DNA from: Macrothele yani
Taxonomy: Eukaryota; Arthropoda; Arachnida; Araneae; Macrothelidae
Assembly (NCBI GenBank): GCA_039090855.1
Contig: CM076995.1
Span: 121,718,270 to 121,782,269 of the forward strand
Direction of reading: 5' to 3'
Length of the DNA: 64,000 bases
Of this stretch, positions 57,227-64,000 are shown one piece after another (positions within the stretch are counted from its first letter, which is position 1; every line of letters starts with the position of its first letter). Below the pieces are notes generated by a model. That model saw nothing but the letters and a program-made list of their open reading frames with translations, searched no databases and had not been told where the DNA came from. A program made the position numbers and the translations under genes.

Positions 57227-58449
57227 TTGGGTTGTCGGAAAAGTCACGACGTATTTTAGCCATGTTTTGCAAAGGTCATTTATTAACAAAAAGATCAATC
57301 AATGATATAATGCGCGTTTTGTTCGATAACCTTTTGCCATCTTTTAGTGAGCTTCAGAATGCCTCGTTCATAGAAGGACCTGTCTTTCGTGGCGAAAAAC
57401 TGTACAAGGTGCTGATTTACAGCCTCATCTGAATTGAACGTTATACCACGCAAGGACTGTTGAAGAGAGCGAAACAAATGGAAGTCTGATGGCGCAAGGT
57501 CAGGTGAGTATGCTGGGTGTGGCAACACATCCCACCCAAGCTCCAATAATTTTTGGCGGAGGATCAAACTTGCGCGTGGTCTCACGTTGTCATGATGGAA
57601 CACAACACCTTGACGATGAACGAGCTCTGGACGTTTCTGGATGATGGATTTGTTCAAACTGTCTAATTTCCAACAGTACACATTCGAATTGATTGTTTTT
57701 GCTTCCGTGGTAGGAGCTCGAAAAACATGACACCTTTAAAATCCCACCACACTGAGACCAGAACCTTCCACTGATGAATGTCTGCTTTGGATGTCGTTTG
57801 AGGCAAAGCAGCACGTCAGGACCAAGACCGTTTGCATAGCACATTGTTGTACACAATCCACTTTTCATCACCAGTTATCAGTCGCTTCAAAAAAGGATCG
57901 TTTTCCTCACATTTAATGAGCATATCGCAGATGTTTATACGAGCCGTCAATTGAGCTTCTTTGAGTTCATGAGGAATCCACACATCGAGCTTGCTTATGT
58001 ATCCCAGCTTCTTCAGGTTATCGTGAATGCTTGAATGATAGATGTGCAATGTGTCTGCAATCTCTCGTGTTGTGTAACGTGAATTTGACTCGATCAATGC
58101 CTTGATTTGGTCGTCATCAACCTCGGTTGGCCTCCTGGACCGAGGAGCATCGTTGAGATCAAATCCCCAGCACAGAATTTTGCGAACCACCGCTGGCACT
58201 GATGTTCTTGTAGAGCATTATCACCGTACACTTTACGCAACTTTTCACAAGCTTGACCCGCGTTCTTCCCTTTACGGAAGTAAAACAGCAAATCAACCAA
58301 ATCGCTCATTATTCCTTTTAGACTGCACCTAGAAATGGCACCTGTCAAATGCCATAGCAATAACAGAGCTGCGCATGCCTCTAGTACTTCCAAAACCGCC
58401 CAACCGCCATCGGGTGGTAAAATACGTCATGACTTTTCTGACAACCCAA
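57227..58449 (-). mobile_element. Mariner element inside minisatellite array 2
   Basis: Inverted repeats TTGGGTTGTCGGAAAAGTCA (left) and TTGGGTTGTCAGAAAAGTCA (complement of right), followed by (C/T)GACGTATTTTA. Removal restores the monomer sequence CAAA-TA-CATCAGAAG, with the TA duplication mutated to TG and TT. About 1.22 kb, full size. The transposase is on the minus strand. Confidence 0.93.
57295..58309 (-). pseudogene. Mariner transposase, catalytic Asp retained, frames broken
   Basis: Starts at the ATG at 58309: MSDLVDLLFYFRKGKNAGQA, then NALQEHQCQRWFAKFCAGD. A frame change near 58150 leads to FDLNDAPRSRRPTEVDDDQI, an HTH, and DVWIPHELKEAQLTARINIC. D1 is ITGDEKWIVYNN (57855). A stop and frame change around 57600-57810 precede VFHHDNVRPRASL (D2, 57595) and APSDFHLFRSL (D3, 57490). 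It ends RWQKVIEQNAHYIID at 57295. The motif pattern is that of DD34D mariners. Non-functional because of the frame breaks. Confidence 0.92.
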
Positions 58450-59723
58450 TTCATCAGAAGCAGAAATTAACACTTATGCATCTTGGTGGCCAAACCATTC
58501 TTTACCAAACATTAGAAATTATGTGAAAAATATTTTCCATCAGGCCTTGTATGCGATACATGAAGAATTTTTCAAATCGGATTTTTAGAAACAGAAATAA
58601 CGCAGAAAACACAATTTACCTTTGTGCCCCCTAGCGGAAAGTCTATGATTTACTTGAAAATTTTTAATTTATAGGAAAAACATTTCGCATCGGAAACACT
58701 GTCCAACAAAGAAGGACTTTTTCAAATCAGACTCCTAGAAGTAGAGATATTGACAAAAATAAGATATACATCTATGCCCCTGGTGTAGAAACCATGCATC
58801 CTTTCAAGAAGAAAATGTTCCTAAAAGGTTTGTCAACATGAGTAGTATTGGTCAACAAACAACATTTTTTTCAATCGAGATTTTAGAAGCTCATATTTTG
58901 CTGCAAATGCTTCAGAAGAGGAAATTCAGACTTACGCCACCTGGTGGCCAAACCATTTTTACAAAAATTAGAAATTATGTGCAAAGGATATCCCACCAGG
59001 AGCTGTATCCGGTGCAGAAAGAATTTTTGAAATCGGAGATTTAGAAGCAGAGATATAGGGGGAAACACAATTTACCTCTACGCCCCTAGCGGAAAGTCTA
59101 TGAATTACTTGAAAATTTTGAAATTATATGAAAAACGTGTCACACTGAAAACACTATCCAACAACAAAGGAATTTTTCAAATCGGACTCCTAAAAGTAGA
59201 GATATTGACAAAAATAAGATATACATCTACGTCCCCTGGCAGAGAAACTGTGGAATATTTTAAGAAGAAAATATTCCGAAAAGGTTTATCGATGTGAGTA
59301 GCATCAGTGCCCCCAAAAAAATTTCAATCGATATTTTAGAAGCTCAGATTTTATGGCAAATACATCAGAAGCAAAAATTAACACTTACGCCCCCTGGTGG
59401 CTAAAGTATTCTTTACCAAAAATGAGAAATTATATGCAAAAGATTTTCCATCAGGAGGTGTATCCGCTGAATAAAACATTTTTCAAATCAGAGTTTTAGA
59501 AGAGTTATCGGGAAAAATGTAATTTACTTTTACGCCCCTAGTGGAAAATCTATGCGCAATTTGAAAAGGTAAATATATCTAAAATACTCTTCGACATAAA
59601 TGGAATCGAAAGATAAAAGAATTTTTTAAATCAGATGTTTGAAGCAAATATGTACAATAAAATATATTTTTGAATTCGACATCATCTGCATTTACGCCCT
59701 CTAGAGGCGAAATTGTACATAGT

Positions 59724-59750
59724 AAAAAAAAAAAAAAAAAAAAAAAAAAA
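59724..59750. repeat. Homopolymer run of A
   Basis: About 26-27 consecutive A within the last monomer of array 2. Confidence 0.9.
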
Positions 59751-59880
59751 CGAAATATGGGATCATCATTTGCATATTTTAAGCTTTCCAATGCATAAAG
59801 AATTTTTCAAATCGGACTAATAGTTGCAGAGATATCATGGGTTCAGACGGATGGATGGACGGACGTACAAACCGGTTACA

Positions 59881-60417
59881 TAAGCACGACCTTTTTTACA
59901 AAAGACATGCTAAAAACAAAATGGCAATGGGGGTTTCAACATTTTATCTTAATGTATAGGCTCCATGCGTAAAAGTAGTCAATGCACAAATGAAGTACCA
60001 GTGATCCACTTTCATAAATTTCAGTTCTATAAATTTCTGATATGCGATGAAAAATTTCAATCATGGGTCAGAATAAAAGTGTTAAAAGTGAACACCAAAA
60101 TACTTATAAATGATTATACTATGGCTTATAACACTGAAACAAATCAAAAGCTAAAAATAAATAACTCATCAGTTGGCAAATCAGCTTTGTAATCTGCTTG
60201 TCAGATTTTCATTTCTATTTTGCCCTAATTTTTTGAGCAAACTTTATAAATTCTCTAACATCTATTGCACATAGGATTTCCTATGTAAACTTGGTTCTAT
60301 ATTTGTTTTTGTTTACTTCTCATATGTGATCACGAAGAGATGTTGTCCACAGATTTTGTAGGAAGACCACATCTCTAATTTTTGCTGTCTGCAAAGACAT
60401 CAGCTGATTCTTGGTAC
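59881..60417. other. Sequence without recognised features
   Basis: AT-rich interval between array 2 and the large foldback. Nothing recognised. Confidence 0.5.
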
Positions 60418-60429
60418 TTGAATAGCATT

Positions 60430-61252
60430 AAAATATTTTTAATATATAAGGTATTTTTACCTGATATTGTCAAAGTATTGCGCACGTTGTTGCTCTGTGA
60501 GGCACATGCTCCCGGCCCGAGAGGTCCCTTATGTTACATTACGAACCTTTGGTTAGTTATAGAATTTTTTTTACAGAAATAAAACAGTTAGGTTATATAT
60601 TTTCAGTTTCACATTCATTCACTCGCACAATCAAATGTTTAAAATTTACTATTAATTAAAAGATTTTAGTAGAAAGAGTTATACTCATCGGGTCAGGAGA
60701 CATCTCACAAGGGGTTCGTTGTTACGGCAAGCGCTTTCAGCGGTGCTTAACCGCCATCGTTGGGCCTCTACTTCTACACAAGGGTTCCTCGCGTGTGTGT
60801 AGTCTTGGAGTTGCATGTCGGAAATCGATGGGAAGGTTTGCTGCCTGTATGTGTTAGGTGATTTGTTTCTCATATGTTGCCATCTATTAGATGAGCTGGT
60901 AGGTATCAATTGTGAGACATCTCCTGACCCGATGAGTTATAACTCTTTCTACTAAAATCTTTTAAATAATAGTAAATTTTAAACGTTTGATTATGCGAGT
61001 GAATTAATGTGGAGCTGAAAATATATAACCTAACTGTTTTATTTCTGTACATTTTTTTTTATAACTAACAAAAGGTCCGTAACATAAGGGACCTCTCGGG
61101 CCGAGAGCACATGCCTCACAGAGCAACAACGTGCGAAATACTTTGACAATATCAGGTAAAAATACCTTAGATATTATGTATATTTTAATCAAAAGCACAT
61201 TTATAACATAAGACAACCCTTAAGGTTGCCTCATGAATTGCATTTTTCGTAA
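60430..61252. mobile_element. Large tailed foldback insertion with 12-bp direct repeat
   Basis: Arms of about 260 bases (60448-60708 and 60912-61169) are close inverse copies, with AAGGTATTTTTACCTGATAT at the outside and GGGTCAGGAGACATCTCAC next to the loop. The 203-base GC-richer loop has no recognised content. A unique 83-base tail follows the right arm (61170-61252), against 18 bases on the left. TTGAATAGCATT is found at 60418-60429 and 61253-61264, a perfect 12-bp duplication. No coding capacity. Confidence 0.92.
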
Positions 61253-61264
61253 TTGAATAGCATT

Positions 61265-61811
61265 GTTAATATTTTATTTTAACACATGAAAATATTCAGT
61301 TCGAATTGAAACAACCTCTATGGTCACAGTTTACCAGATTTTTAAAAGTAACAATTTCTCTGATGTATGAAATTGAAACAATTTTTAATGTATTTCCTGA
61401 CCAAAATACATCAACACATAGCAAACATGCAATAGTAGTAACAGCGACAAAAGTAACGTAACTCAAAATATATTTTCAAATATTATTTTAGCATACTTAA
61501 AAATTTCGTATTTTTCAAAAAAAAAAAAATAAATAAATAAATATATAAACTGATTTTATGAACATCAGATCTCAAATTCATTGTCTGTCCATGGTATTGC
61601 TGAAGTCTGAGTACTGCCTACATTCATGAGAGAGTAGAAGAGTGTACAGGTACACTACAGTGGTTGCAATCACTCTCATGAGTGTGAAAGATAAGAAAAT
61701 GTCCCTCATCAATGTAATGTTAATGGCTGGCAGTAGTAGGGGGGTCAGAAGTGAACAATAAATGAATGCCACTTCTCATATGGGTCAGTTTGAGACCCCA
61801 TGTAGAAGTGG
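61265..61811. other. Sequence without recognised features
   Basis: AT-rich, with a short AAAT tandem run at about 61528-61545. Nothing else recognised. Confidence 0.5.
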
Positions 61812-61860
61812 ATACACAAAAAATATGGTCTTCAAGCTTGAGACCATATTTTTTGTGTAT
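61812..61860. repeat. Perfect short hairpin, 20-bp arms
   Basis: ATACACAAAAAATATGGTCT (61812-61831) and its exact complement (61841-61860) enclose the nine bases TCAAGCTTG. A transcript would fold into a tight hairpin of microRNA-precursor-like size, but the A/T-rich perfect arms could equally be a replication-derived palindrome. Confidence 0.85.
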
Positions 61861-62941
61861 TCATGCATTATGCATAAGAACATTGTCCATTTCAGAATGT
61901 CATTAAAAACCAATCAAGATCTTTTTAAAGAGAAGTTATAAAAATATTTGAGTTCATTGAGTTTTTTTTACCAAGGACGTCGCCAAGGGGGTGCGAGGGT
62001 GGGCTGTAGAACACTCTGAAAATTGTCTTGCCCACCCTGCCTCCCATCCAGCTCAAGATGTGCCATATTTTAATTTTTTTAACTTTAAAATATAATCTGG
62101 AATTTGCCAAGGAATAATGACACCCATGTTTTTCGTCGTGTAGCCCTATGCATTTTCCCCTGGAAAGTGCGTTTTTCCTTCTCCGTAGAAAAGTTATCAA
62201 CACAGTATCTGCAGGACCATGAAAATTCAGTTGTTCTCAACTCATCCAATTCCTTAATTTAAGCCTATTTTCAAGTTAGTGTGACCAGGGGCAAATGAAG
62301 AGGGTGAATAGGAATTCACTGAGGTCATTAGTAATTGTTCTGTTGTTTTTGCTTTTAAGCAGGGATTCCAACATGGAAAGTGGAGTCTAAAGCTATACCA
62401 GCGCTCTTAAGCAGCCCTAGGGTAATGAGCGATCAGGTCGCAGCTGACGACTGCTTTGGAAGAGATGAGTGCAAGACAAGGTTGCTGGCTTGAAAGAAAG
62501 CAGTTAAGGAGGGGAAAGGTATCGTCTGCATGTTGGAATCGTACTAACTCAGGGTGTTCACAGAGTTATCAAACCTGATTTCTCTGACCAAATATACACT
62601 ATAAGAAATCCCTGACCTTACACAGATAGGTTTATTTGAGTTTTTCAATATATGTGCCATGATAATAAATAAAATTGAATTGGATAATTGAGAAACTTAT
62701 ATTATTTAAAAGTGCTTCTGTTTGACGTATAAAGTTTCCCAAATAACTGATTCATTTAATTTTTTTTTAATCAGCCTCCACCTTCCCCATAACCGTCTAA
62801 TTCACACCTTTTTAATTGTAAGTTTACTCTTTTTTTCATGATTTTACAGTTATTGAAAAAACACTCAAACAAACCCATACACAATATTCAGAACAGTTAC
62901 TATAAAAATATTACAGTAGGAACACAGTCACTGTTTTTATA
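61861..62941. other. Sequence with isolated transposon-end-like pieces
   Basis: No gene. CAAGGACGTCGCCAAGGGGG at about 61973 and CAGGGTGTTCACAGAG at about 62551 (followed by CCTGATTTCTCTGACC) resemble hAT-type termini, but partner ends were not found, so no element can be delimited. Confidence 0.45.
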
Positions 62942-64000
62942 TTACACACCACTTTTCTTCTTTTCCCAATCTGAAATCTTTGCCTGCAATGCTGCTTCTT
63001 CCAACTCTAGTTCCTTCCATACTCTTTGTCTTTTTTCCTTCAATTCCTTTATTTCATGATCAATTTTTCTTTTTTCCTTCAGTTTTCTTTCTTCTTTGTT
63101 TTGAAGAACACTTTTTTTTCTCAAGATAATCCTGATATCTTTGTCTGGAGGCTCTTACAGAAAGAAAAAGCCTTCTATTGATGGCAATGTGTTCTACTCC
63201 TCCCACATTTTTAATGGCATCAAAAACTGTTCTCATGACAAATCAGGGATTCTTCCAGGAGATTTTCCACAAGAAGAGACTTATTGACAGAAAATCCACC
63301 TTCCACTGAAGCATTTCCATGAGACATAATGAGACAAATTTTTATTACATCCCAAAGTTCACCGAATTGTTTTTGGTTGTCAAGTAGAGCACTGTAAAAT
63401 TTGTCTAATCCAATGGAATCATCACGACTGTCTAAAAATTCATCAAACTGAGACTTTAAAGCAGATTGAGCTTCTACACACAATGAAGCGTACTGTTTAT
63501 TAGCTTTTTCAGCACAGTCATCTGAAATCCTGTTTGCACTAAGTAAAACTTTGAGCACAATTCCCACTCTCTTCTTGCCTAGACTCGGCTGCTGCACTAT
63601 AATATTTGGGTCCAAACAAGTTACCCCACGGGCAAACTTAAATTTTAGTGGGCTTTTCTCATGAAGTTTTTCAATCATACTGGTCACAAGTTTCCTAAAT
63701 TCAAGCTTAAACTCTAATTTCTCCCTTTCTGAGCACTTCACTTCTTTTAATTTTAATAGCTTTCTAGCACTAAATCCAATATCAACTTTCTCAATTGAGA
63801 GAAGATTTTCACTTTTTTATACATCTAAAGTTAACAGTTTAGAGACACCATCAGCTTCACTTAATTTGTCAGGCTTCAAGCTTCGTGCCATCAAATTTTT
63901 CATCAGATCCAGCAAATCAGTGTGTAAAAAAGGAATTAAAGGCTTTGGGCTCTGGGACCTTCTCAAAAAAGATTCACAGCTCTGAAGCTATAGTCCTAAA
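62942..64000 (-). pseudogene. hAT-related protein remnant running off the right edge
   Basis: Minus strand. Starts beyond the window; FLRRSQSPKPLIPFLHTDLL and LMARSLKPDKLSEADGVSKL are visible at 63800-63970, with a stop near 63820. A long open part follows (63220-63741): CSEREKLEFKLEFRKLVTSM, FARGVTCLDPNIIVQQ, and FGELWDVIKICLIMSHGNAS then VEGGFSVNKSLLVENL. The last block resembles the hAT C-terminal dimerisation motif (SHGNASVERGFSVN in related uncharacterised proteins). Frame breaks after ESLICH (63235) and in an A/T run near 63115 separate the Lys/Glu-rich coiled-coil tail that ends at 62942. A transposase-derived protein is likely; a dying host gene cannot be excluded. Confidence 0.65.

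Larger units (their letters stand above)
56776..59880. repeat. Minisatellite array 2, higher-order repeat (interrupted 57227-58449)
   Basis: Same ~150-bp monomers as array 1. Three monomer types alternate: A (ATCTACGTCCCCTGG... AAACC/TATGCA), B (ACACTTACGCCCCCTGGTGG CTAAA) and C (TTTACGCCCCTAGCGGAAAG). Cores lie near 56950, 57095, 58475, 58625, 58775, 58933, 59082, 59234, 59390, 59530 and 59695. A-A, B-B and C-C spacing is about 450-460 bases, a higher-order unit. It ends in a GGATGGATGGACGGACG run at about 59847. A mariner is inserted in one B-type monomer. Confidence 0.88.

Noticed and set aside
41931..64000. Search for the P-loop exon of kappaB-Ras
   Set aside because: No minus-strand GxxxxGKT coding segment with splice sites was found by eye; probably lies outside the window.

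Overview
The window is eukaryotic, almost certainly arthropod. It is AT-rich, has no bacterial-style operons, and is packed with decayed transposable elements. It also holds a nuclear copy of mitochondrial cox1 that uses TGA as Trp. The cox1 copy reads DRNFNTS, a form I associate more with chelicerates than insects; that is a weak hint about the lineage, not an identification.

The only host gene I recognise is a kappaB-Ras (NKIRAS-like small GTPase) gene on the minus strand, cut into tiny exons: 41880-41930, 37072-37167, 23166-23259 and 3063-3149. Each is flanked by AG/GT splice sites, the phases are compatible (0, 0, 1, 1), and the joined peptide aligns colinearly with the second half of kappaB-Ras, including GNKLDL (the G4 NKxD motif) and VSATDRR. 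The introns are about 4.7, 13.8 and 20.0 kb. The 5' exons (P-loop, DTRG) should lie right of the window and the C-terminal exon left of about 3063, perhaps outside it. Nearly everything else is intron filled with transposons.

Layout, left to right. 1-858: uncharacterised pseudogene, possibly transposon-derived. 4.4-4.8 kb: cox1 NUMT. 5.0-10.5 kb: nested Tc1-like and mariner elements. 11.4-21.7 kb: an APE-type LINE (called LINE X here), split by a 6.2-kb terminal-inverted-repeat element that carries a minisatellite, a mariner, a hAT-like element and a SINE. 24.1-25.9 kb: a hAT MITE and a 5'-truncated RTE LINE. 26.06-34.43 kb: a large hAT with 8-bp target duplication, containing a Tigger (itself hit by a SINE) and a mariner. 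35.8-40.0 kb: a Tigger-type MITE, LINE X 3' end, tRNA-like piece, long foldback and SINE. 42.1-50.9 kb: two Penelope-like elements with GIY-YIG sequence, a second Tigger and several foldback insertions. 52.5-56.7 kb: an uninterrupted 984-codon RTE LINE, followed head-to-tail by a copy with a twin-priming-type inversion. 56.8-59.9 kb: a second copy of the minisatellite, with another mariner. 60.4-61.3 kb: a large foldback. 62.9-64.0 kb: a hAT-like remnant running off the edge.

Most notable are the dispersed kappaB-Ras gene; a recurring class of palindromic insertions flanked by 11-13 bp direct repeats with a unique tail on one side; the higher-order CGCCCCCTAGCGG minisatellite; and the apparently recent RTE family. 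All comparisons were made by eye. No database search was run.
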